Below are positions 55,200-63,225 of a DNA stretch of 64,000 bases, piece after piece. The translations under genes and the position numbers were made by a program. The stretch is from SCUS01 sp966211675 (GTDB lineage Bacteria > Myxococcota_A > Polyangia > Polyangiales > Ga0077539): positions 17,407-81,406 of the forward strand of contig CBIHPK010000011.1 of assembly GCA_966211675.1 (NCBI GenBank). The letters are read 5' to 3'. How positions within the stretch are numbered: position 1 is the stretch's first letter; the number at the start of each line of letters is the position of its first letter. The notes under the pieces were generated by a model. The model saw only the letters and a list, made by a program, of their open reading frames with translations, did not search any database and was not told the DNA's origin.

Positions 55200-55766
55200 A
55201 TGTTGGGATTCATCGTTGGCACCGCGTGCCTCATCGGGTTGATCCGCACGCTTCGGCACGGTCACTGCGGTCACGGCGGCTACGGGTACGGCGGCGGCTA
55301 CGGCGGGTGCGGCGGCGGTCGCTGCGGCGGCGGTCGTTGCGGCGGCGGCGGTCGCTGGGCCGGCCGCGAGCACGGGGGCGGCGGTCGCTGGGACGACGGC
55401 TCGGCGCTGCGCTTCATGCTGCGCCCGCTCTTCGAGCGCCTGGCCACGACGCCGGGGCAGGAGCGGGTGATCCTCGAGGCCGCCGAGGCGCTGCGGGCGA
55501 GGGCGACGGCCACGAAGGACGCGCTGCGCTCGACCGCTGGGGACGCGGCGAAGGCGTTCCGCGGGGAGCGCTTCGACGAGGGCGTGATGGGCGAGTCCTT
55601 CGCGAAGCAGGACGAGGCCCTCGAGGCGACGCAGAAGGCCGTGTTCGAGGCGCTGCAGAAGGTCCACGACGCGCTCGACGAGCAGCAGCGGCGCGATTTC
55701 GCCGACTACATCGAGCGCTTCACCGGCGCCTCCGGCCGCTGGGGCCGCGGGCCGTACCGGGCGTAA
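55200..55766 (+). CDS. Spy/CpxP-like periplasmic stress protein with Gly/His/Cys-rich segment
   Basis: The 188-residue protein has an N-terminal membrane segment (MLGFIVGTACLIGLIRTL). A striking Gly-rich stretch with His and Cys follows (about 22-65, HGHCGHGG, CGGGRCGGGRCGGGG), which may bind metal. A long helical domain similar to Spy/CpxP proteins completes it. GAGGAG precedes the ATG. Spy/CpxP proteins are periplasmic chaperones or metal sensors that restrain a histidine kinase, matching the regulator and kinase genes immediately downstream. First gene of the operon. Confidence 0.8.
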   Translation: MLGFIVGTACLIGLIRTLRHGHCGHGGYGYGGGYGGCGGGRCGGGRCGGGGRWAGREHGGGGRWDDGSALRFMLRPLFERLATTPGQERVILEAAEALRARATATKDALRSTAGDAAKAFRGERFDEGVMGESFAKQDEALEATQKAVFEALQKVHDALDEQQRRDFADYIERFTGASGRWGRGPYRA

Positions 55767-55792
55767 CGACAGAGACGCGAAGGAGAACGAAC

Positions 55793-55975
55793 ATGCGACG
55801 AAACGTGAAGATCCTCGTGCTGGGCCTCGGCGTGGTGCTGGGCTACGGGTCCGGGTTCGCCGGGCTCTGCGCGCACCGCCACCGCCGGGAGGCCTTCGAG
55901 CGCCACGTGGCGCGGGTGTGCGTCGAGGCGGCGCGCAACCCCAACGCCGCGCCCGCCCCGCCGCCGCGCTGGTAG
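55793..55975 (+). CDS. Small membrane protein in the envelope-stress operon
   Basis: The 60-residue protein has a basic start (MRRNVK), one hydrophobic helix (ILVLGLGVVLGYGSGFAGL) and a His/Arg-rich then Pro/Ala-rich tail. AGGAG lies eight bases before the ATG, so it is very probably translated. It sits between the Spy-like gene (26-base gap) and the response regulator (16-base gap). It may modulate the sensor kinase. Confidence 0.75.
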   Translation: MRRNVKILVLGLGVVLGYGSGFAGLCAHRHRREAFERHVARVCVEAARNPNAAPAPPPRW

Positions 55976-55991
55976 TCTCCGCGGAGGCAGC

Positions 55992-56681
55992 GTGACGATC
56001 CGCGTACTCCACATCGACGACGACGCGCGCTTCGCCGAGCTGGTGGCGAAGTACCTCTCGCAGAACGGGATGGTGGTCACCCACGCCCCGGACGGCGGGC
56101 GCGGCCTCGCGATGCTGGAGCGCGCGGACGTCGACGTGGTGCTCCTCGACGTCATGATGCCCGGCATCGACGGCCTCGAGGTCTGCCGACGCATCCGAGC
56201 GAAGCGCAACGTCCCCATCGTCATGCTCACCGCCAAGGGCGACGAGACCGACCGCATCGTGGGCCTCGAGCTCGGGGCCGACGACTACCTCCCCAAGCCC
56301 TGCTCACCCCGCGAGCTGCTGGCGCGGCTGCGCGCGGTGCTCCGGCGCACGCAGCCCGAGGCGATGGCCGATCGCCTCGTGGCGGGGCGCATCGCCATCG
56401 ACGTCCCCGGGCGCGAGGTGAAGGTCGACGAGCGCCGCGTCGACCTCACGGGGCTGGAGTTCGACCTGCTGGTGGCGCTGGCGCGCAAGGCGGGCAGGGT
56501 GGTCTCGCGGGAGTCCCTGCTCGCCGGGGCGGGTCGCGACGACGTGAACATCGGCGAGCGCGCGGTGGACGTCCACGTCTCGCACCTGCGCCAGAAGCTC
56601 GGCGACGACCCTCGCTCGCCGACGATGATCCGCACCATCCGCGGCGTCGGCTACGTGCTCCTACGGGAAGGGGACGCGTAG
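55992..56681 (+). CDS. OmpR-family response regulator (CpxR-like)
   Basis: The 229-residue regulator has a receiver domain with acidic pocket (IDDD), phospho-acceptor Asp near 54 (VVLLDVMMPGIDG) and switch Lys (YLPKPCSPREL). A winged-helix DNA-binding domain (about 130-227) shows LTGLEFDLLVALAR and VDVHVSHLRQKLGDDP. GTG start with GGAGG upstream. With the histidine kinase four bases downstream it forms a two-component system, probably controlling the Spy-like gene and envelope stress response. Confidence 0.95.
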   Translation: MTIRVLHIDDDARFAELVAKYLSQNGMVVTHAPDGGRGLAMLERADVDVVLLDVMMPGIDGLEVCRRIRAKRNVPIVMLTAKGDETDRIVGLELGADDYLPKPCSPRELLARLRAVLRRTQPEAMADRLVAGRIAIDVPGREVKVDERRVDLTGLEFDLLVALARKAGRVVSRESLLAGAGRDDVNIGERAVDVHVSHLRQKLGDDPRSPTMIRTIRGVGYVLLREGDA

Positions 56682-56685
56682 GCCC

Positions 56686-58047
56686 GTGCGCGTCTCCGCC
56701 CACGACGGCTGCGGTCCGCCCCAACGACGGAGGAGCGCCGTCTGGTGGTTCGTGATGTCCCAGCTGCGGCGGAGGCTCTTCCTGGCCTTCGGCGCGGCGA
56801 TCACCGTCACCGGCCTCGTGGCCTCGCTGGTGACCGGCGCGCTCAGCGACCGCGGCAGCTGGCGCGCCCAGCGCAACCGGATGGAGCACTTCGCGGGCGC
56901 CCGCTTCGCCGAGGTGTGGGAGCAGCCCGAGGCCCGCGACCGGCTCGCGTCCTCGGTGGCCGCCGACCTGCGGCTGCGGGTCGAGCTTCGCGATCGCGCG
57001 GGGCAGACCCTCCTCCTGAGGGCGCCCGTCGGGGTGGCCGGGGCGCGCTGTTCCCGCCCCGTGCTGCGCACCCGCGTGGTCGACCCGAGGGGCGTCGCGC
57101 TCGGCGAGGCCCGCTTCTGCAACGTCGACCACACCTGGAGCGCGGGTCGCTCGGCCCTGTTGCTGCTCGCGGTGGTGGCGGTGATCTGGAAGATGGCCGG
57201 CGGCATCGCGCGGAGGATGGCGCGCCCGCTCGACGACCTGGTCGAGGTGGTGCGGGACATCGGGGAGGGGCGGCTCGATCGGAGGGCGCGGCTCCAGACG
57301 CACGGGCGCAGCGAGCTGGGGCTGCTGGCGCGGGTGATCAACGACATGGCCGCGCGCATCGAGGCGCAAGTCGCGGCGCAGAAGGACCTGCTCGCCGCCG
57401 TCTCGCACGAGCTGCGCTCGCCGCTGGCGCGAGTGAGGTTTCTCCTGGAGACCGCGCGCAGCGAGGAGGCCGACGCGGGGGCTCGCTCGGCGGCCATCTC
57501 CGAGGTGGAGGACGAGCTCGTGGGCATCGACGCGCTCGTGGGCGACCTGCTCGCGACCTCGCGGATGGACTTCCAGGCGATGCAGCGGGTGCGCCTCGAC
57601 GCGGCGGAGATGGCGACCCGAGCGCTCACCAAGGCGGGCGTCGACCTCGCGGTGCTCGACGCGCCGGACGAGGCGCTCCCGATCGTCGGGGACGCGACGC
57701 TCCTCACGACGGCGCTGGTGAACCTCATCGGCAACGCCGAGCGGCACGGGGGTGGGCTCCGAGCGCTGCGCGTGAGGCGCCGTGACGGCACCGTGCGCTA
57801 CGAGGTCGACGACGCGGGCGGGGGCATCCCCGAGGAGGAGCTTCCGCGAATCTTCGAGCCCTTCTACCGCGGCTCGGCGGCCGGTCGGCGCGCGGGCGCG
57901 GGCCTCGGCCTCGCGCTCGTCCAGCGCATCGCGACCTCGCACGGCGGAGCGGTGTGGGCCTCCAACCTGCCCGGCGGCGGTGCGAGGGTGGGCTTCTCCG
58001 TGGCGTGCGAGGCGCCTGCTCCCGGTGTAGCTTCCGCGCAACGATGA
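56686..58047 (+). CDS. Membrane sensor histidine kinase (CpxA-like)
   Basis: The 453-residue kinase has two membrane helices (about 32-52 and 160-178) around a small periplasmic sensor domain, then a HAMP linker. The dimerisation domain carries the phospho-His in AAVSHELRSPLARVRF. The ATPase domain shows NLIGNAERHGGG (N box), DDAGGGIPEEE (G1) and AGLGLALVQRI (G2). The GTG at 56686 has GGGAAGGGG upstream; an ATG at 56755 is an alternative that still keeps the first helix. The stop overlaps the next start by four bases. Confidence 0.94.
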   Translation: MRVSAHDGCGPPQRRRSAVWWFVMSQLRRRLFLAFGAAITVTGLVASLVTGALSDRGSWRAQRNRMEHFAGARFAEVWEQPEARDRLASSVAADLRLRVELRDRAGQTLLLRAPVGVAGARCSRPVLRTRVVDPRGVALGEARFCNVDHTWSAGRSALLLLAVVAVIWKMAGGIARRMARPLDDLVEVVRDIGEGRLDRRARLQTHGRSELGLLARVINDMAARIEAQVAAQKDLLAAVSHELRSPLARVRFLLETARSEEADAGARSAAISEVEDELVGIDALVGDLLATSRMDFQAMQRVRLDAAEMATRALTKAGVDLAVLDAPDEALPIVGDATLLTTALVNLIGNAERHGGGLRALRVRRRDGTVRYEVDDAGGGIPEEELPRIFEPFYRGSAAGRRAGAGLGLALVQRIATSHGGAVWASNLPGGGARVGFSVACEAPAPGVASAQR

Positions 58048-58313
58048 GCGAAGCGACCGCCCCAGCCGTGACCCTCCCAGTCGAGCCTCTTCCGCCGGAG
58101 GTCGAGGCGATGCGCGAGGCGCTCGACCGCGGAGATCACCGGCAGGCCCGGGCGATGGCGGCGACGCTGTCCGCGAGCGACGACCCGGCGCTCAAGGCCG
58201 CGGGCGAGGAGATGGCCGCGCGCTTCCGACGCGACCCATGGGTCGACGCGGTCTTCCTCGGCACCGGGCTGCTGATGGTCTTCCTGGCGGTCCACTACCT
58301 GGGGCACCGCTGA
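58044..58313 (+). CDS. Small tail-anchored membrane protein
   Basis: The 89-residue protein has a soluble Pro/Glu-rich and helical N-terminal part (PPEVEAMREALDRGDHRQAR) and one hydrophobic segment near the C-terminus (VFLGTGLLMVFLAVHYL). It overlaps the kinase gene by four bases and the following gene by one base, so it belongs to the same operon. Unknown role. Confidence 0.75.
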   Translation: MSEATAPAVTLPVEPLPPEVEAMREALDRGDHRQARAMAATLSASDDPALKAAGEEMAARFRRDPWVDAVFLGTGLLMVFLAVHYLGHR

Positions 58314-58885
58314 TGCTCGATCGCCGGGCCTTCCTGGGGGTCGCCGCGCTCGCGCTGGGATGTGCGACGACGCCGGTCGCCGCGCCGCCGCGGGGTCCTG
58401 CGCGGGCGGTGGACTTCTTCCCGATGCGCGCCGGGATGGCGTGGAGCTACGACACCGAGACCGGCATCGGTGGCGACACGGTGCTCAACGTGCTGGCCGT
58501 CGAGCGGGCCGACGGCGACGCCTTCGTCGTGCGAAGCGGCACGCGCCGGGAGCGCTACGAGCGCCGCCCCGAGGGGGTGCTGCGAGAGGGCGAGTACATC
58601 CTCCGAGAGCCGCTCCGCGTGGGCGCCTCGTGGGAGGCGAGCGGCGGCGGACACGTCGAGGTGCGCAGCATCGAGGCCTCGCGCACCGTCGGGGGGCAGG
58701 TCTACCGCGAGGTCGTCGAGGTGCACCGCAGTTCGCCCCAGTCGCGTATCGAGACGACCACCTGGTACGCGAGGGACGTCGGGGCGATCGAGATCCTCGG
58801 CGAGACCGTGAGCTCCATCGGAGGACGGCTGCGGGTACGCTCGACGCTGCGCGGATACACGCGGGGCGACGAGGCCACGCGCTAG
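58313..58885 (+). CDS. Putative lipoprotein with twin-arginine-like signal
   Basis: The 190-residue protein starts with MLDRRAFLGVAALALGC, which combines a twin-arginine-like RRAFLG motif with a lipobox. The mature domain is beta-rich (AWSYDTETGIGGDTVLNV, TTTWYARDVGAIEI) and resembles the LolA/LolB-like or DUF3108-type barrel folds in outline only. It is the last gene of the stress operon and shares one base with the preceding stop. Confidence 0.8.
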   Translation: MLDRRAFLGVAALALGCATTPVAAPPRGPARAVDFFPMRAGMAWSYDTETGIGGDTVLNVLAVERADGDAFVVRSGTRRERYERRPEGVLREGEYILREPLRVGASWEASGGGHVEVRSIEASRTVGGQVYREVVEVHRSSPQSRIETTTWYARDVGAIEILGETVSSIGGRLRVRSTLRGYTRGDEATR

Positions 58886-58945
58886 GGCGCGGCGACGCGA
58901 TGCGTCAGTGAATGGCGTTTGATCTTCCCGCGTTGGGATGGAAAC

Positions 58946-60253
58946 ATGCAAACGATGAGACGAAGTACGTGGGTGCAGGCGTGCGTCGGACTCGCCGCCG
59001 TGGGCTTCGCCAGCAGCGCGGCCGCACAGGGGCGTGGTCCGGGCCCCTTCGCGGGGAGCTTCACCGTGTCGTCGAGCACGACGGTCTCGGTGACCTCCCC
59101 GATGGCCATCACCGAGGAGCGCACCACCCGCGAGCGGCTGGAGATCAGCCAGGGCTCGCGCTCGGACCTCAACGTCCAGGTGACCAACGACCTCGGCGAG
59201 CACTGCACCCTCACGGCCAACCGCTCGGGTGATTCTGGGCTCTCCTTCGGGTCGGGCCAGCGCTGCACCTTCACCGACTCGGTCCGCAACATGCGGATGA
59301 ACTTCACGCTCCGGTCGGGCTCCGGTTCCATCTCCGGCGACCGGCTCTCGCTGTCCTTCAGCTGGAACGTCGCGAGCAACGGCGGCTTCCTCTCCGTCTC
59401 CGGGAGCGCCTCGCAGCACTCCGCGGGCAGCCGCACCGGCGGTCGCGCGGTGGCCGACAACGTGGCCCCCGTGGTCGAGCCCGTCGCTCCCATGGTCCCG
59501 GTCGCCCCGTCCTTTCCGGCCGCCGTCGTCCCGGTCTCGGAGCCCGCGGTCGCGCCCATGATGCCGATGACGGGCACCCCGACCCGCGTCACCACCCGGC
59601 GCACCTCCACGGGCAGCAGCTCCCGTCCGCGCGCGACCGCCCCGGCCCCGACCCCCGTCGTCGCTCCGGCTCCGACGCCCACCGTCGCCGTCGCTCCCTC
59701 GCTCCCCGTCGCTCCGGCTCCTTCGCCCGCTCCTTCGGCGGCGTGGGGCAGCCCGAGCCCTTCGCCCCAGCCCGCGCCCGCGGCCGCGTGGGGCAGCCCT
59801 TCGCCCCAGCCCTCGCCGGTCGCGACCAGCTGGACCACGCCCCCCGCGAACGCCACCGGGTGGGGCGCTCCGTCGGGCGCGGCGCTCCCCATCGACGCCA
59901 ACACCCCTGGGGCCGTGGTCCTCCCGTCGGGGTGGATCCTCGGTCCGCTCCTCTCCTCCGTGGCCGCGGCGGTCCCGGTGGCGACGCAGGCGGTCAGCTC
60001 GTGGTCGACGCCGCAGCAGCCCACGATGGCGCCCTCGGTGGGCGTCCCCTGGGGCTCCCAGTCGAGCGCCCCGGCCGCTACCGGCTGGACGCCCGCACCG
60101 GGTGGTCCTGGCGTCGTGCTCGGCGCCCCCGGCGCGGCCCCGTCGCAGGGCTTCGGCGTCACGGTCACTCCCTCCTCGGGCCGCCCGATGGGGCCGACCA
60201 CCGCCCCACCCGGCGGCACCGGTCCGGGTCTCGTCTTCGGCGCCACGCGCTGA
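58946..60253 (+). CDS. Exported Pro/Ala/Ser-rich protein
   Basis: The 435-residue protein has a signal peptide (ACVGLAAVGFASSAAAQ). A beta-rich domain follows (about 28-155) with two Cys (HCTL, RCTF), and then about 270 residues of low-complexity Pro, Ala, Ser, Val and Thr with WGSPSP and WGAP repeats. The tail probably spans the peptidoglycan or is extracellular. The ATG at 58946 starts the signal; another ATG nine codons upstream is open. No known family. Confidence 0.75.
   Translation: MQTMRRSTWVQACVGLAAVGFASSAAAQGRGPGPFAGSFTVSSSTTVSVTSPMAITEERTTRERLEISQGSRSDLNVQVTNDLGEHCTLTANRSGDSGLSFGSGQRCTFTDSVRNMRMNFTLRSGSGSISGDRLSLSFSWNVASNGGFLSVSGSASQHSAGSRTGGRAVADNVAPVVEPVAPMVPVAPSFPAAVVPVSEPAVAPMMPMTGTPTRVTTRRTSTGSSSRPRATAPAPTPVVAPAPTPTVAVAPSLPVAPAPSPAPSAAWGSPSPSPQPAPAAAWGSPSPQPSPVATSWTTPPANATGWGAPSGAALPIDANTPGAVVLPSGWILGPLLSSVAAAVPVATQAVSSWSTPQQPTMAPSVGVPWGSQSSAPAATGWTPAPGGPGVVLGAPGAAPSQGFGVTVTPSSGRPMGPTTAPPGGTGPGLVFGATR
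59741..59812 (+). repeat. Short coding repeat in the Pro/Ser-rich tail
   Basis: GCGTGGGGCAGCCC and TTCGCCCCAGCCC recur with a period of 45 bases (59741-59773 and 59786-59812), giving two copies of AAWGSPSP...PQP. It is a recent internal duplication of low-complexity sequence. Confidence 0.7.
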
Positions 60254-60317
60254 GCGACCCTTCCCCTCCCTCCCATCCTCGTCCCTTCTTCCATCCCTCC
60301 GCGCCTGGAGCGCCTCC

Positions 60318-62507
60318 GTGAGCGATCCGATCCCCGACCCCCAGCTCTTCATCAACCGCGAGCTCTCCTGGCTGGAGTTCAACCAGCGGGTGCTCGACGA
60401 GGCCGCCGATCCGGCGGTGCCTTTACTCGAACGGGTAAAGTTCCTCTCGATCGTGGCGACCAACCTGGACGAGTTCTTCATGATCCGCGTGGCGGGCGTG
60501 AAGCAGCAGCTCGCCGGGGACGTGGTCGAGCTCACCACCGACGGGCGAAACCCCCGCGCGCAGCTCACGGCCATCACCGAGCGCGCCCACCGCCTCGTGA
60601 AGGACCAGTACGCCCTCTACCGCGACCTGGTGCGGCCCGCGCTGGAGGCCGCCGGGATCCAGCTCGGCGAGCGCGAGAGCACCCCGGAGATCGCCCGCCG
60701 CATCGAGGCGTACTTCCGGCAGGACATCTACCCCGTGCTCACGCCCCTGGTGATCGACCCCGGGCACCCGTTTCCGCACCTCAAGAACAAGTCGATCAAC
60801 CTCGGCATCGTGTTCGAGTCCAACCGCGAGGAGTCGGGCATCGGCTTCGCCGTCGTGCAGGTGCCGCAGATCTCCGCGCGGCTCGTGCCCTCCGGGGTCG
60901 GCGCCGCCGGGCGCGCCTGGCTCTTCCTGGAAGACGTCATCGCCCGCAACTTGTCGCTGCTCTTCCCTGGGCGGAAGATCGTCTCCGTCGCGCCCTTCCG
61001 CGTGACCCGCAACTGGGACCTCGAGATCGACGAGGAGGAGGCCGACGACCTGCTCGCCACCATCCAGCAGGAGCTCCGGCGGCGCGACCGCGGCAACGCC
61101 GTGCGGCTGGAGGTCGCCTCGGAGGTCGATCCCCGCTTCCTCGCGCTGCTGCGCCACGTGCTGCGCCTCGACGAGGGCGACGTCTACGCCGTGGAGGGAC
61201 CGCTGCACCTGGGCGACCTCATGGCCATCGCCTCGGGCGACGACCGCCCGGAGCTGCACGACGAGCCCTTCACCCCGCAGGTGGTGCCGCCCTTCCGTGA
61301 CGCCGAGGACCCCTTCGCCCTGGTCAGCGATCGCGACGTGATGCTGCACCACCCCTACGAGAGCTTCGAGTCGGTGATGGACTTCATCGCCCGCGCCGCG
61401 GACGACCCGAAGGTGCTCGCGATCAAGATCACGCTCTACCGCGCGGGGGCCAACTCGCCGCTCGTCCGCACGCTCGCCCGCGCGGCGGAGAACGGCAAGC
61501 AGGTGACCGCGCTCGTCGAGCTCAAGGCCCGCTTCGACGAGGAGGCCAACATCAAGTGGGCGCGCGCCCTCGAGGAGTCGGGCGTGCACGTCGTCTACGG
61601 CGTGCTCGGGCTCAAGACCCACGCGAAGGTCTGCCTCATCGTGCGCCGCGAGGTGCCGGGGCTGCGCCGCTACGTCCACCTCTCGACCGGCAACTACAAC
61701 CCCATCAGCGCGCGGCTCTACACCGACCTCAGCTTCTTCACCGCCCGCCCGGAGATCGGCGAGGACGCGACGGCCCTCTTCAACCTCCTCACCGGGTACT
61801 GCGAGCCGCCGTCATGGAAGCGCCTCGCGGTCGCCCCCCTCAACCTCCGGGAGCGAGTCGTCGAGCTCATCGCCCGGGAGGCCGAGCACGCCCGCCAGGG
61901 GAGGCCCGCGCGCATCGTCGCCAAGCTCAACTCGCTCGTCGACGAGAAGGTCATCTCGGCCCTCTACGCGGCCTCGCAGGCGGGGGTGCAGGTGGACCTC
62001 ATCATCCGCGGCGTGTGCTGCCTGCGGCCGGGGTTGCCGGGCGTGAGCGAGCGCATCCGGGTGGTCTCCATCGTCGACCGCTTCCTCGAGCACGCGCGGG
62101 TCTTCTCGTTGGAGAACGGCGGCGAGCCGGAGGTGTACCTCTCCTCCGCCGACTGGATGCCGCGCAACTTCATCCGCCGCGTGGAGGTGATGTTCCCCAT
62201 CGAGGACGCGAAGATCCGCCAGTGGATCCGCAGCGAGCTCCTCGGGTCGCAGCTGCTCGACAACGTCAAGGCCCGGGACATGGAGCCGGACGGCACCTAC
62301 CGCAAACGAAGCCCGAAGCCCGGCGAGGCCCCGAACCGCACCCAGTCCAGGTTCATGGACCGCGCGAAGGAGCGGGCCCGCGCCAGCGTCTGGTCGGTGC
62401 CTCCGACGCCCTTCCGGGCGATGCCCAACGAGGAGCCGATGATCCTGCCGATGCCCGAGATCCCCGCCCCTCCGAGGGTGCCCAAGCGCCGCAAGAAGCC
62501 GGGGTGA
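60318..62507 (+). CDS. ppk1: Polyphosphate kinase
   Basis: The 729-residue PPK1 starts at a GTG with GGAG about eight bases upstream. It shows FINRELSWLEFNQRVL at the N-terminus, TNLDEFFMIRVAG, HHPYESFESVMDFI and the phospholipase-D-like catalytic segment with the conserved His in HLSTGNYNP. It polymerises the gamma phosphate of ATP into polyphosphate at the inner membrane. The C-terminus is extended by about 40 Pro/Arg/Lys-rich residues beyond the usual end. Confidence 0.97.
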   Translation: MSDPIPDPQLFINRELSWLEFNQRVLDEAADPAVPLLERVKFLSIVATNLDEFFMIRVAGVKQQLAGDVVELTTDGRNPRAQLTAITERAHRLVKDQYALYRDLVRPALEAAGIQLGERESTPEIARRIEAYFRQDIYPVLTPLVIDPGHPFPHLKNKSINLGIVFESNREESGIGFAVVQVPQISARLVPSGVGAAGRAWLFLEDVIARNLSLLFPGRKIVSVAPFRVTRNWDLEIDEEEADDLLATIQQELRRRDRGNAVRLEVASEVDPRFLALLRHVLRLDEGDVYAVEGPLHLGDLMAIASGDDRPELHDEPFTPQVVPPFRDAEDPFALVSDRDVMLHHPYESFESVMDFIARAADDPKVLAIKITLYRAGANSPLVRTLARAAENGKQVTALVELKARFDEEANIKWARALEESGVHVVYGVLGLKTHAKVCLIVRREVPGLRRYVHLSTGNYNPISARLYTDLSFFTARPEIGEDATALFNLLTGYCEPPSWKRLAVAPLNLRERVVELIAREAEHARQGRPARIVAKLNSLVDEKVISALYAASQAGVQVDLIIRGVCCLRPGLPGVSERIRVVSIVDRFLEHARVFSLENGGEPEVYLSSADWMPRNFIRRVEVMFPIEDAKIRQWIRSELLGSQLLDNVKARDMEPDGTYRKRSPKPGEAPNRTQSRFMDRAKERARASVWSVPPTPFRAMPNEEPMILPMPEIPAPPRVPKRRKKPG

Positions 62508-62589
62508 CGCGCTCGCGTGCCGGAGGGCCGCGCGCCGTGCTAGAGACGGCGCCCATCGCGAAGGTTCTCGCGGAAGGAGAAGCACCCCA

Positions 62590-63159
62590 ATGGCACAGTC
62601 GGCAACGTTTCCTGCGATCAACGTCCCCGGTGAGGGCGACCTCTTCGCGAGGCTCACGACGGGTCAGGGCGAGATCGTCATCAAGCTCGAGGAGAAGCTC
62701 ACGCCCAACACGGTGCGCAACTTCGTCGGGCTCGCGACGGGCGCCCAGACCTGGGACGACCCCAAGACGGGCAAGCCCAGCAACCAGCCCTTCTACGACG
62801 GGCTCTTCTTCCACCGGCTCATCCCGGGCTTCATGATCCAGGGCGGATGCCCGCAGGGCACCGGCACGGGCAACCCGGGCTACCGCTTCGGCGACGAGTT
62901 CCACCCCACGCTCAAGCACGACCGCCCGGGCATCCTCTCGATGGCCAACGCGGGACCGGGCACCAACGGCTCGCAGTTCTTCATCACCGAAGGCCCGACG
63001 CCGCACCTCAACAACAAGCACTCGGTGTTCGGCTCGGTGGTCAAGGGTATGGATGTGGTCAACCGCATCGCCAACCTCCCGCGCGGCCGGCAGGACCGCC
63101 CCAACGACCTCGCCGCGGCCACCATCCAGCGCGTCGAGTTCTTCCGCGCCCAGACCTGA
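62590..63159 (+). CDS. Cyclophilin-type peptidyl-prolyl cis-trans isomerase
   Basis: The 189-residue cytoplasmic PPIase has no signal peptide. It carries the cyclophilin active-site motifs FFHRLIPGFMIQGG, GILSMANAGPGTNGSQFFIT (split ILSMANAG, GTNGSQFFIT) and HSVFGSVVKGMDVV. The catalytic Arg is in FHRLIPG. GGAG lies nine bases before the ATG. It assists folding by isomerising proline peptide bonds. Confidence 0.96.
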   Translation: MAQSATFPAINVPGEGDLFARLTTGQGEIVIKLEEKLTPNTVRNFVGLATGAQTWDDPKTGKPSNQPFYDGLFFHRLIPGFMIQGGCPQGTGTGNPGYRFGDEFHPTLKHDRPGILSMANAGPGTNGSQFFITEGPTPHLNNKHSVFGSVVKGMDVVNRIANLPRGRQDRPNDLAAATIQRVEFFRAQT

Positions 63160-63225
63160 GATCCGGTACCCCCTCATCCCTCCCGGGGCGTCGTCGCACG
63201 CGGCGCCCAGATCGAAGCCCCGACC

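Noticed and set aside
53792..55792. Long plus-strand frame covering the MATE transporter antisense and running into the 60-residue gene
   Set aside because: Only the last 60 codons, behind AGGAG and an ATG at 55793, look real; the rest is the antisense of the transporter and another frame of the Spy-like gene.
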